64,000 nucleotides of DNA. Origin: Rhodospirillales bacterium (lineage in GTDB: Bacteria > Pseudomonadota > Alphaproteobacteria > Micavibrionales > Micavibrionaceae). Positions 33,031 through 41,937 of this stretch are shown here, in pieces. A program made the translations under genes and the position numbers. The stretch lies in assembly GCA_020638155.1 (NCBI GenBank), contig JACKJB010000006.1, positions 1 through 64,000 on the forward strand, given 5' to 3'. How positions within the stretch are numbered: the stretch's first letter is position 1; every line of letters begins with the position of its first letter. The notes under the pieces were generated by a model. The model did not search any database and was not told where the DNA came from. It saw only the letters and a program-made list of their open reading frames with translations.

Positions 33031-33876
33031 ATGAGTACGGAAACAAAAGAGCACCCGATTGCCGATCACATCGTCCATGACACCAAATCCGCGGTCGATT
33101 ATGTACTGGATGCCTGCGCGGCCATCGGTCATACGATCATGCATTTGTTCCAGTCCATCGGCGCGCTCAGCATCTTTATCGGCAGATCCATTACCCATGT
33201 GTTCCTGCCGCCGTTCTTTCCCCGCCTGATCGGGCGCCAGATTATTGATATCGGCTATTATTCGTTGCCCGTTGTCGGGATGACGGCGCTGTTTACCGGG
33301 ATGGTGCTGGCGCTGCAAAGCTATACCGGCTTTACCCGGTTTAATGCTGAAAGCGCCGTGGCCGCTGTGGTCGTCCTGTCGATGACGCGGGAACTGGCGC
33401 CGGTTCTGGCCGGGCTGATGGTCGCCGGGCGCGTTGGTGCCTCTATGGCGGCGGAAATCGGCACCATGCGGGTGACCGAACAGATCGACGCGCTAACTAC
33501 GCTGTCCGTAAACCCGTTTAAATATCTGATCGCGCCGCGGATTATCGCCGGGACGCTGATGCTGCCGCTGCTGGTTCTGATCGGCGATATAGTCGGTGTA
33601 TTCGGCGGTTATGTCGTCAGTATTTATAACCTTGGCTTTTCCCCCGGCAGCTATCTAAGCCAGAGCTGGGACATCCTGGAGCGAATCGATGTCTTATCCG
33701 GGCTTTTTAAAGCGGCGGCCTTCGGCTTTATCGTCGCCGTGATGGGCTGTTATCACGGCTTTCATTCCAAGCGCGGGGCGCAAGGGGTTGGCGCGGCCAC
33801 GACTTATGCCGTGGTCTCGTCCTCGATCCTGATCCTGATCGCAAATTACATCCTGACACAGGTATTTTTCTCATGA
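33031..33876 (+). CDS. mlaE: MlaE-type lipid ABC transporter permease
   Basis: A 281-residue inner-membrane permease with five or six membrane helices after a polar N-terminus. Family features are VVLSMTRELAPVLAGLMVAGRVGASMAAEIGTMRV (conserved core) and the TEQIDAL coupling region. With MlaF it should move phospholipids to keep outer-membrane asymmetry. The stop overlaps the mlaF ATG by 4 bp. No mlaD-type substrate-binding gene follows, so it must be elsewhere. Confidence 0.93.
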   Translation: MSTETKEHPIADHIVHDTKSAVDYVLDACAAIGHTIMHLFQSIGALSIFIGRSITHVFLPPFFPRLIGRQIIDIGYYSLPVVGMTALFTGMVLALQSYTGFTRFNAESAVAAVVVLSMTRELAPVLAGLMVAGRVGASMAAEIGTMRVTEQIDALTTLSVNPFKYLIAPRIIAGTLMLPLLVLIGDIVGVFGGYVVSIYNLGFSPGSYLSQSWDILERIDVLSGLFKAAAFGFIVAVMGCYHGFHSKRGAQGVGAATTYAVVSSSILILIANYILTQVFFS

Positions 33877-34673
33877 GCAGCGATAAACAACCGGAAAGCA
33901 AACTGGAGCTGAGCGGCGTCAAAAAAACCTTCGGCAGCAACAAAGTGCTGCAGGGTATTGATCTGGCTATTCCCAAGGGCAAATCATTGGTTGTCATCGG
34001 CGGCTCGGGCACCGGGAAATCGGTAATGCTCAAATGCGTACTGGGGCTAATTACCCCTGATGAAGGCTCGATCAAGGTCGATGGCAAGGAAACCGTCAGC
34101 ATTGACGCCAAAGAGCGCGATAAGCTGATGCGCAAATTCGGCATGCTGTTCCAGGGCGGCGCGCTGTTTGATTCCATGAGCATCTGGGAAAATGTCGCTT
34201 TCGGCCTGATCCAGGGGCGCGGGATGGACCGCAAGGACGCCAAAGGAATTGCGCTTGAGAAAATCAAGGCGGTCGGTCTGCGCGAAGAAGTGGCAAAGCT
34301 ATACCCGGCGGAACTGTCCGGCGGGATGCAAAAGCGCGTCAGCCTCGCCCGCGCGATCGCGGCGAACCCGGAAATCATTTTCTTTGACGAACCGACCACC
34401 GGGCTTGACCCGATCATGGCCGATGTCATTAACGAGCTGATTAGCAGCACCGTGCGCCAGATGGGTGCGACGGCCCTGTCGATTACCCATGATATGGCCA
34501 GCGCCCGCAAGATCGCCGATGAAGTGGCAATGATCTATCAGGGCCAGATTATCTGGCGCGGGCCGGTGGACGACCTGGATGATTCCGGCAACGAATATGT
34601 CGAGCAGTTCATTCACGGCCGCGCCGAAGGCCCGATTACCGATGATGCCAAATCGCTTCGCCATGCGGCTTAA
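33873..34673 (+). CDS. mlaF: MlaF-type lipid ABC transporter ATPase
   Basis: A 266-residue ABC ATPase. Walker A is GGSGTGKS, the signature is LSGGMQKRVSLARA, Walker B is IIFFDEPTTGLDP and the H-loop is SITHDMASA. MLFQGGALFDSM is typical of the MlaF/Ttg2A branch. It partners the preceding permease by translational coupling. The sugar dehydrogenase gene starts inside its last 11 bp. Confidence 0.94.
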   Translation: MSSDKQPESKLELSGVKKTFGSNKVLQGIDLAIPKGKSLVVIGGSGTGKSVMLKCVLGLITPDEGSIKVDGKETVSIDAKERDKLMRKFGMLFQGGALFDSMSIWENVAFGLIQGRGMDRKDAKGIALEKIKAVGLREEVAKLYPAELSGGMQKRVSLARAIAANPEIIFFDEPTTGLDPIMADVINELISSTVRQMGATALSITHDMASARKIADEVAMIYQGQIIWRGPVDDLDDSGNEYVEQFIHGRAEGPITDDAKSLRHAA

Positions 34674-35790
34674 GCATCCCGGATATATATTTTCCTTTGT
34701 CATCTTTGCCCTTGTCCTGCTGTGCGGCAGTGTTTACGCGCAGACGCAGGACGCGCGGCCTTATACGCTTGTCACGGTCGCCGAAGGGCTGGATTACCCG
34801 TGGTCGGTCGCCTTCCTGCCGGATGGGGATATGCTGGTCTCTGAAAGACCCGGCGCACTGGTGCGGATTAATGCGCAAGGGGAAAAGACGCAGATTAAGG
34901 GGCTGCCCCCGGTCGTCGCGCGGCGGCAGGGCGGTCTGCTCGGCCTGGCGCTGGATCCGGAGTTTGAACACAACCGCCTGCTGTATTTTTCCTATGTTGC
35001 GCGCGGCATGGGCGGCACGGGAACACAAGTCGCACGAGCGGAACTGCGCGATGATATATTGCATGATGTGAGAGTCATTTTTAAAGCGGTCCCGAAAATG
35101 CGCAGTGACGTTCATTTTGGCTCCCGCCTGCTCTTCGCCCCGGATGGGAAACTCTTCATCACGCTCGGTGAACGGTTCGACATGCGGCAGGCACAGGATC
35201 GCAGCAACCATCTCGGCAGCCTGATCCGGATCAACCCGGACGGCAGTATTCCCGATGACAACCCGTTTGTGGGTCAGGAAAAGATCAGGCCGAAAATTTA
35301 TTCTTACGGCCACCGCAACATGCAGGGAATTGCCCTGCAACCCGGCACAAATACGATCTGGGCGCATGAACACGGTCCCAAGGGCGGGGATGAGGTCAAT
35401 ATCATCAAACCCGGCGCGAATTACGGCTGGCCTAAGATCACCTACGGCATCGATTATGACGGTACTATTATCAGCACCGAAACCGAAGCGCCGGGGATGG
35501 AGCAGCCTGTCACTTACTGGACCCCGTCTATCGCTCCGTCGGGGATGAGTTTTTATACCGGCGATAAGTTCCCGGACTGGCAGGGTGACTTGTTCGTCGG
35601 CGCACTGGCCGGAACGCATTTGCGGCATCTGAGCGTGAACGGGCAGCAGATTACGGCGCAGGACATCCTGCTGGAGGAGCTGGGCGAGCGGATCCGTGAT
35701 GTCGCCACCGGGCCGGACGGGTATCTCTATGTGCTCACAGACAGCCATGACGGGCGGCTGATCCGGCTGGAACCACGCCATCAAAGGTAA
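34663..35790 (+). CDS. PQQ-type soluble aldose sugar dehydrogenase (YliI-like)
   Basis: A 375-residue exported six-bladed beta-propeller enzyme. The signal peptide MRLKHPGYIFSFVIFALVLL...VYA ends near residue 26. YPWSVAFLPDGDMLVSER, GGLLGLALDPEF, the conserved His of SYGHRNMQG and WAHEHGPKGGDEVN are family features of PQQ glucose/aldose dehydrogenases. The ATG at 34663 is chosen because it starts the signal peptide. It overlaps mlaF by 11 bp. It needs PQQ, whose synthesis genes are not in this window. Confidence 0.88.
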   Translation: MRLKHPGYIFSFVIFALVLLCGSVYAQTQDARPYTLVTVAEGLDYPWSVAFLPDGDMLVSERPGALVRINAQGEKTQIKGLPPVVARRQGGLLGLALDPEFEHNRLLYFSYVARGMGGTGTQVARAELRDDILHDVRVIFKAVPKMRSDVHFGSRLLFAPDGKLFITLGERFDMRQAQDRSNHLGSLIRINPDGSIPDDNPFVGQEKIRPKIYSYGHRNMQGIALQPGTNTIWAHEHGPKGGDEVNIIKPGANYGWPKITYGIDYDGTIISTETEAPGMEQPVTYWTPSIAPSGMSFYTGDKFPDWQGDLFVGALAGTHLRHLSVNGQQITAQDILLEELGERIRDVATGPDGYLYVLTDSHDGRLIRLEPRHQR

Positions 35791-35825
35791 TTTGACTTAC
35801 TTGTCATAGTTTTGTAAGCAATTCT

Positions 35826-36965
35826 ATGCCTGTTGAGAAACCAGAATATCATGCGTTCCGCGCTGCCGTGGACCGGATTTATCCGGCCCATAAGCATTTG
35901 ATTGCCCTGAGCCGTCATGTAACGGAACGCGATGCCCGCAAGGCCAAACAGGATTTAGAAGAGCAAATCACGCCAGCGATATTAGCAGCCTACGGCGCTG
36001 AAAAACTTGATGAAATGGTAGGTCACCTGCATGTGCGGGCAACCGACGGCCGGGCCGTAGGAATGCCGTTTACCAACGTTATGTATCCGTTTTACCCTAG
36101 CGAGGAAGACGATACGGATATCAAAGACAAAAGCTTTTTAAACCGGCCAGCAAGTTTTATATATATCGCTCTTAATCCCAAATTATTCGCCCCACGACAG
36201 CGTTTTCATACCCTGTCCTCGGGAGATATCCCCGCGCTGCATATGAAATTCAACCAGGCCGCCCTGAACCCGAATATGGACCGCTGGTTCACATTTTTTC
36301 ACGAGCTGTGCCATGCGGCAATCCGCCTGCAGGCCCATGATTATTTCGGGCCGCACCTTCAAGACCAGACGGAGCTGGATTATTACGCCAGTATGGAAGA
36401 GAGCGTTTGCGATGCCTATGCCGCGATCAATCTCTTAAAACTTTATGGCGACGGCACCCTGCCGTTCCTGAAAACCTATGCGGATATGCGCCAGTCACGC
36501 TTTTACCAGCTTGGCCATGAATATTATTGCGGCCCGGCGCTTTATAAAATTATCGAAGACTATAAGGATGGGAATTTGACAAAGCCGTTTGAAGACATAA
36601 ACACTTTATTCGATATGGCTGTTCGAACCGCAGAGCAAACCTATGTTGAACGGCAGGGGTTTGAAAAGAGTTATAAAACAATCGAAGAGCTTCGTAATGC
36701 AGAGCCATTGCTCTGGCTCTTTCAAGGTGGTTATTTACGAGGATGCATTACACGTGAAATTCATAACGCCTATAGCTATCATGAGGTCGAAGACCAAAAG
36801 CTGGCACCCAAGCAGCGGGAAATGCAGGAAAGCTTATATAAGTCATTAACAATCCTGTTTAACGAATATCAGGAAAATAAATGGACCGCCCGCTGGAACG
36901 GGCTGAAACGCGCGGTTAAAAGACCGCTGCATAAACTCGGACTTGCCGAACACCCAGGCTATTAA
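35826..36965 (+). CDS. Putative zinc metallopeptidase-like protein (HELCH motif)
   Basis: A 379-residue protein with no signal peptide and no family I can name. WFTFFHELCHAAIRLQ carries a HExxH motif, and 40-odd residues on, MEESVCDAYAAI could give the third, glutamate ligand of a gluzincin. The C-terminal part is helical and basic (RWNGLKRAVKRPLHKL). It may be a cytoplasmic protease, or a secreted effector with an atypical signal. Local base use is slightly lower in GC than its neighbours. Confidence 0.65.
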   Translation: MPVEKPEYHAFRAAVDRIYPAHKHLIALSRHVTERDARKAKQDLEEQITPAILAAYGAEKLDEMVGHLHVRATDGRAVGMPFTNVMYPFYPSEEDDTDIKDKSFLNRPASFIYIALNPKLFAPRQRFHTLSSGDIPALHMKFNQAALNPNMDRWFTFFHELCHAAIRLQAHDYFGPHLQDQTELDYYASMEESVCDAYAAINLLKLYGDGTLPFLKTYADMRQSRFYQLGHEYYCGPALYKIIEDYKDGNLTKPFEDINTLFDMAVRTAEQTYVERQGFEKSYKTIEELRNAEPLLWLFQGGYLRGCITREIHNAYSYHEVEDQKLAPKQREMQESLYKSLTILFNEYQENKWTARWNGLKRAVKRPLHKLGLAEHPGY

Positions 36966-37025
36966 TTCACGATCAGGCCCGTTAAAAGCCTTTTCTCTGC
37001 CACAATCCTGCTTTATATAAATGCC

Positions 37026-39464
37026 ATGCGTTTTTTGTGGTACACATTTCTGGCCTTGTTCTCGCTCGGCATGCTGGGGCTGGTCGTCGCTGTCGGCGGC
37101 GCGGTGTACGCGATTTCCTATTTCAGCCAGGATCTGCCCGATTACAGGGCGCTTAAAGATTACAAGCCGCCTGTCGTCACACGGGTTTATGCCGGGGACG
37201 GCCGCCTGCTGGCTGAATACGCTACGGAAAAGCGCGTGTTCGTACCGATCGACGAAATGCCGGATATCGTCAAACAGGCCTTTATTTCCGCAGAAGACAA
37301 GAATTTTTACAGCCATCAGGGCGTTGATATGATTGCGATTGCGCGCGCCGCACTCGGCAATTTACAGGGCAAGAGCCTTCAGGGCGCGTCAACCATCACC
37401 CAGCAGGTCGCCAAGAACTTCCTGCTCTCGCCGGAACGCAGCTACCGCAGGAAAATCCGTGAAGCGATTCTGGCTTACCGGATGGAAAAGGCGATGAGTA
37501 AGGACCGCCTGCTGGAGCTTTACCTGAATGAAATCTATCTTGGCGAAGGATCTTACGGGATTGCGGCGGCCGCGCTTAACTATTTTAACAAGCCGCTGGA
37601 AGACCTTGAAATCCATGAAGCCGCTTTTCTGGCCGCATTGCCGAAAGCACCGAATAATTACCACCCGATTCGTAAACCCGAAGCGGCGCTTGCCCGCCGT
37701 AACTGGGTGCTCGACCGGATGGCCGCCGACGGGGTACTCACGCAAAGCCAGAGCGAACTGGCGCAGGCAAAGCCTTTATTAATGCTGGACCCGGATGAAG
37801 CCAGCATCGTCCACGCCCCATATTTTGCCGAGGAAGTACGGCGGCAGCTGATCGAGCAATATGGCGAGAAAAGCCTGTATGGCGGCGGGCTGACGGTCCG
37901 GACCAGTATTGATCCGCGCCTGCAGTTGATTGCCGAGCGGGTACTGCGCGAAGGGCTGGTGGAATATGACCGCCGTCACGGCTATCGCGGTCCGCTTGCG
38001 CATTGGGACAGCACCAGCGGCTGGCAGGAGAAGCTGCGTAATTTTGAGCGCCCTCCCAGCATGTTGCCGGACTGGCGGCTGGCCGTCGTATTGAGCGTCA
38101 GCGCCAATGAGGCAACTATCGGCCATATGGACGGTGCGCGCGATACCTTAAAGCTCGACTATCTGAGCTGGGCGCGTAAAGCCAAGAAAGGCAGCATTAC
38201 GCTCGGCCCGGCGGTAAGCTCCGTGCGCGATGTGCTGGAAAAAGGCGATGTCATTATGGTCGACAAGGTTACGCTGGAATCCGGCGAAACCGTCACCGGC
38301 CTGCGGCAAATCCCCGAAATCAACGGATCACTGATTGCCATGGACCCGCATACGGGACGGATCCTTGCGATGCAGGGCGGATGGTCGTTTGATGAAAGCG
38401 AATTTAACCGCGTCACACAGGCCTGGCGGCAACCGGGATCAGCGTTCAAGCCGTTCGTTTACCTGGCCGCGCTGGACAAAGGCTTTACCCCGGCGACGCT
38501 GGTTCTGGATGCGCCGTTTGTAATCGACCAGGGACCGGGCCTGCCGAAATGGCGGCCGACCAATTATTCCAACGAATATTACGGCCCGACACCGATTCGT
38601 GTCGGGATCGAAAAATCGAGAAACCTGATGACGGTACGGCTTGCCGATTTTGTCGGGATGGAGGATGTCGTTGACTATTCAAAACGCTTTGGCGTGATTG
38701 AAGACATGCCGCCACTGCTGGCCAATGCGCTTGGCTCCGGGGAAACGACCCTGATGCGCTTAACGACAGGATACGCGCAGCTCGTTAATGGCGGCAAGAA
38801 AATCACCCCGACCCTGATCGACCGGATCCAGGACCGCCGCGGAAAAACGGTATACAGCTACGATCACCGCCCTTGTGAGTCCTGCGGCAATAACGGGCTG
38901 GTCGAATGGGAAAACCAGCCAGTGCCGCAAATCCCGGATACACGCGAACAAATCGCCGACCCGCGCAAAGCCTACCAGATCGTGTCAATGCTCGAAGGCG
39001 TGGTTGAACGCGGGACAGGTGTGCGGATCAAAACGCTGGACCGGCCGCTGGCCGGGAAAACCGGGACGACAAACGAATCCCGCGATACATGGTTTATCGG
39101 TTTTTCACCGGACCTTGTTGTCGGTGTTTTTGCCGGGTTTGATGAGCCCCGCTCGCTTGGCCGCAAGGAAACGGGATCTTCGGTCGCCGTGCCGATTTTC
39201 CGCGACTTCATGGCCGAAGCCCTGAAGGACACGCCGCCGATCCCGTTCCGGATTCCGCCGGGTGTACGGCAGGTCCAGATTAACGCGGAAACCGGTGCGC
39301 GGGCGATGCCGGGGGATGAACGGGTCATCTGGGAATCCTTCCTGATCGGCACCGAACCGACTGATAAGATGTATATCCTGGACGGCAAAGGGATCAGCCT
39401 GATGCCGAGCCTGAGCCATAACGGCCAGCAAGGCGCAACCACCGGAACTGGTGGGCTTTACTGA
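37026..39464 (+). CDS. mrcA: Penicillin-binding protein 1A
   Basis: An 812-residue bifunctional peptidoglycan synthase. It has one N-terminal membrane anchor, the GT51 glycosyltransferase domain (FISAEDKNFYSHQGVD with catalytic Glu, GASTITQQVAKN, RKIREAILAYRMEKAMSK), then an OB-like insert and the transpeptidase domain. That domain has SxxK in PGSAFKPF, SRN in EKSRNLM and KTG in AGKTGTTNES. The ATG at 37026 gives a short basic start before the helix. Its stop abuts the convergent stop of the DsbD-like gene. Confidence 0.95.
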   Translation: MRFLWYTFLALFSLGMLGLVVAVGGAVYAISYFSQDLPDYRALKDYKPPVVTRVYAGDGRLLAEYATEKRVFVPIDEMPDIVKQAFISAEDKNFYSHQGVDMIAIARAALGNLQGKSLQGASTITQQVAKNFLLSPERSYRRKIREAILAYRMEKAMSKDRLLELYLNEIYLGEGSYGIAAAALNYFNKPLEDLEIHEAAFLAALPKAPNNYHPIRKPEAALARRNWVLDRMAADGVLTQSQSELAQAKPLLMLDPDEASIVHAPYFAEEVRRQLIEQYGEKSLYGGGLTVRTSIDPRLQLIAERVLREGLVEYDRRHGYRGPLAHWDSTSGWQEKLRNFERPPSMLPDWRLAVVLSVSANEATIGHMDGARDTLKLDYLSWARKAKKGSITLGPAVSSVRDVLEKGDVIMVDKVTLESGETVTGLRQIPEINGSLIAMDPHTGRILAMQGGWSFDESEFNRVTQAWRQPGSAFKPFVYLAALDKGFTPATLVLDAPFVIDQGPGLPKWRPTNYSNEYYGPTPIRVGIEKSRNLMTVRLADFVGMEDVVDYSKRFGVIEDMPPLLANALGSGETTLMRLTTGYAQLVNGGKKITPTLIDRIQDRRGKTVYSYDHRPCESCGNNGLVEWENQPVPQIPDTREQIADPRKAYQIVSMLEGVVERGTGVRIKTLDRPLAGKTGTTNESRDTWFIGFSPDLVVGVFAGFDEPRSLGRKETGSSVAVPIFRDFMAEALKDTPPIPFRIPPGVRQVQINAETGARAMPGDERVIWESFLIGTEPTDKMYILDGKGISLMPSLSHNGQQGATTGTGGLY

Positions 39465-40307
39465 TTACTTTTCAAACATAATTGTTTTTTCGATCGCTTT
39501 GTCTCCCTGCACCAGGGTCAGGGTTACATTGTGATTGGTAACATAATCGGCAAGATTATCCGTACCTTCCGGGGCGGCCACGCGGATCATCGCCCGGCGT
39601 GGATCTTTTTCATCCGGGGTGATTTCAGGCGGGGCGGTTATATAAAGATCGCCGCATTCAATAAACAAATCGGCCTGATCGTACCCGTTTTGCGAAAACG
39701 CGGTCACGACGATCGCCTCCGGTCCGGCAACCATATTTTCTATTTTCAGGGTCGGCCGATCGCCGTCCTGCGGCACTTTCAGCGCGGCTTCTTCAATGGT
39801 TTTGCGCGCAAGACCGTGCGCCAGCGGACCGGCAGGGATATCAAGATGCGCCTGGATTTTTTGCGGGACGCAGATTTCGTTGCAGACCATAATTTCGGCA
39901 CGTAAATCCAGCCTCGTCGCGGTTTCAGGCTGCGTTAATGTCACCTCCAGCGGCAGGATGACCTCATCGGTATAACCAAAGCTATACAGGCCGAACGTCT
40001 CAAAACGCTGCGGCACCGGCCAGCGCACCGTGACGGCCTCAACATTAGCGGCATTATCCCAGTGCAGAACCGGCGGCAAACCGCCTTCACCCGGCATCCG
40101 CCAGTATGCATGCCAGCCGTCTGCCAGTTTGATATGCAAGCCGGCCTGCAGCGCCGTTTCTTCCCCGCCCAGCGCGTCGGCGGCGCTGAGCAAACGGGCC
40201 TGTATGTAATCGGCCCCGGACCAGCGTCCTTCCAAAGCCTGCGCCGGGGCGCTGAATCCTGTCAAAACCGTTATGAGTGCCGGGATTAATAACTTTCTCA
40301 ATGTCAT
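39465..40307 (-). CDS. Exported protein with DsbD N-terminal-like domain
   Basis: A 280-residue periplasmic protein. The signal peptide ends near PAQA (about residue 24). WHAYWRMPGEGGLPPVLHW and MVCNEICVPQ, with its CxxxxC pair, match the alpha domain of DsbD-type thiol reductases (DsbC-binding). The membrane and thioredoxin domains of full DsbD are absent and no frameshift is seen. It may receive electrons from another membrane partner. It is convergent with mrcA. Confidence 0.8.
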   Translation of the reverse strand: MTLRKLLIPALITVLTGFSAPAQALEGRWSGADYIQARLLSAADALGGEETALQAGLHIKLADGWHAYWRMPGEGGLPPVLHWDNAANVEAVTVRWPVPQRFETFGLYSFGYTDEVILPLEVTLTQPETATRLDLRAEIMVCNEICVPQKIQAHLDIPAGPLAHGLARKTIEEAALKVPQDGDRPTLKIENMVAGPEAIVVTAFSQNGYDQADLFIECGDLYITAPPEITPDEKDPRRAMIRVAAPEGTDNLADYVTNHNVTLTLVQGDKAIEKTIMFEK

Positions 40308-40395
40308 GTCCTTATCTTCCTGTTTTCAAATCTCAGGATATGCTAATTATATAGGGTGAAAAAACAGGCATTTAAAGAAATCATTTAAAGACATT

Positions 40396-40977
40396 ATGAG
40401 TCCAAGTGAAAAAAACACATCTTACCTGACCGGGCGGCTGCTGCTGGCGATGCCGGCGATGGGAGATCCGCGTTTTCACAAAGCGGTTATTTATATGTGC
40501 GCCCATGATGCGAACGGGGCGATGGGGCTGGTGATTAACCACACCCTGCCCGGTGTCGATCTGGGCCAGCTTTTAGAGCAGCTCAATATCCATCCCGAAG
40601 AGATCAAGGGCGATGTCAGCAAGCCGGTGATGAGCGGCGGCCCCGTGGAAACCGCGCGCGGTTTTGTACTGCATTCGAATGATTTTGCACAGGACGATAC
40701 GATCAAAATCGATGAGGCTTTCAGCGTCACGGGAACCATCGATGCGTTGCGGGCGATCGCCAGCGGCACAGGGCCGGAAAAGATGCTTTTTATCCTCGGC
40801 TATGCCGGATGGGGCGCAGGCCAGCTCGACCAGGAATTACAGGATAATGCCTGGCTGGTCACCGATCCCGACCCGGACCTTATTTTTGGCGCCAGCGCTG
40901 AAGAAAAATGGGTTAAAGCCGTGCAGACCCTCGGGATCGATCCCGGTATGCTCTCCGGGGAGGCAGGCAACGCCTGA
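40396..40977 (+). CDS. yqgE: YqgE/AlgH family protein
   Basis: A 193-residue cytoplasmic protein of the conserved YqgE family, whose exact role is not settled. LTGRLLLAMPAMGDPRF, MGLVINHTLP, GGPVETARGFVLHS and LGYAGWGAGQLDQEL are the family motifs. dgkA follows after 5 bp on the same strand. Confidence 0.93.
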   Translation: MSPSEKNTSYLTGRLLLAMPAMGDPRFHKAVIYMCAHDANGAMGLVINHTLPGVDLGQLLEQLNIHPEEIKGDVSKPVMSGGPVETARGFVLHSNDFAQDDTIKIDEAFSVTGTIDALRAIASGTGPEKMLFILGYAGWGAGQLDQELQDNAWLVTDPDPDLIFGASAEEKWVKAVQTLGIDPGMLSGEAGNA

Positions 40978-40982
40978 ACGCC

Positions 40983-41348
40983 ATGGCCGCACCGGAAAAT
41001 CACAAAGGGCTGAAACGAATCTGGAACGCGTTTTTCTATTCGATCAACGGGTTCAAAGCCTGTTACCGGACCGAAGAAGCGTTTAAGCAGGAAATCGTGC
41101 TTGCCCTGATCCTGATCCCGCTTGGGCTTTACCTTGGCGAGAGCGCGGTTGAACGGTTGTTCCTGTGCGTGAGCGTGATGTTCGTGCTGCTGGTGGAGCT
41201 GCTGAATACCGCGATTGAGCGGGCGATTGACCGGATTTCATTTGAAAAACATGAGTTGTCAAAAGAATCCAAGGATATGGGCAGCGCCGCGGTGCTGCTG
41301 TCGATCCTCATCGCGCTGTTTACCTGGAGCGTAATCCTTATTCGCTAG
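40983..41348 (+). CDS. dgkA: Diacylglycerol kinase
   Basis: A 121-residue small inner-membrane kinase that recycles diacylglycerol to phosphatidate. It has an N-terminal amphipathic helix, three membrane helices, the EEAFKQE surface motif and the catalytic VELLNTAIERAIDR. It overlaps the convergent acetyltransferase gene by 11 bp. Confidence 0.94.
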   Translation: MAAPENHKGLKRIWNAFFYSINGFKACYRTEEAFKQEIVLALILIPLGLYLGESAVERLFLCVSVMFVLLVELLNTAIERAIDRISFEKHELSKESKDMGSAAVLLSILIALFTWSVILIR

Positions 41349-41937
41349 GCGGCCAATGTTCGGCCGGTAAGCCGAACAATCTGTGGTCCTGCCACTGTCC
41401 GTCGATCTGGACATATTTTTCGGCAAAGCCTTCTTCTTTGAACCCGAGCCGCAGCAAGACCCCGGCGCTGCGCTCGTTCCCGGAAAGGCAACCCGCATTA
41501 AAGCGGTGCAGCTTTAACGCGGAGAACCCGAAATCGATCACAAGAGTAAGCGCTTCGCGCATATAACCGCGTCCCTGGAATGCCTGGTCCAGCCAGTATC
41601 CGAGCGATGCGTGTTGCGCCGCGCCGCGCGCGATATTATTGATGTTCACCCCGCCGATCAGGGTTTGGGAGGATGTTTCAAAAATGAGGAAAGAGCAGCT
41701 TTGCCCGCGCTGCCAGTCCTGCATTTGCCGGGCCAAGCGGCGGGAAAAAAATTCGCGGGTCAGGCAGTTTTCCGGCCAGCGCGGTTCCAGCGGTTCCAGC
41801 ATCGCGCGATTGCGGCTGCGGACCTCGGCCCAGCTGCGCCAGTCTTCTGCGCGCGGCGGACGCACCGTAACACGCTCGCCTGTCAAATGTACCGACGGTA
41901 TACGGGCGGTATCAAGGCGGCGGCGCGGCCAGATCAT
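41338..41937 (-). CDS. rimJ: RimJ-like GNAT N-acetyltransferase
   Basis: A 199-residue GNAT enzyme of the RimJ/RimL type, which acetylates protein N-termini such as that of ribosomal S5. VRPPRAEDWRSWAEVRSRNR, LGYWLDQAFQGRGYMREAL (acetyl-CoA site) and the NERSAGVLLRLGFKEEGF motif are seen. The ATG overlaps the M16 peptidase stop by 4 bp, so the two genes form an operon. The precise target is not shown. Confidence 0.85.
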   Translation of the reverse strand: MIWPRRRLDTARIPSVHLTGERVTVRPPRAEDWRSWAEVRSRNRAMLEPLEPRWPENCLTREFFSRRLARQMQDWQRGQSCSFLIFETSSQTLIGGVNINNIARGAAQHASLGYWLDQAFQGRGYMREALTLVIDFGFSALKLHRFNAGCLSGNERSAGVLLRLGFKEEGFAEKYVQIDGQWQDHRLFGLPAEHWPPSE

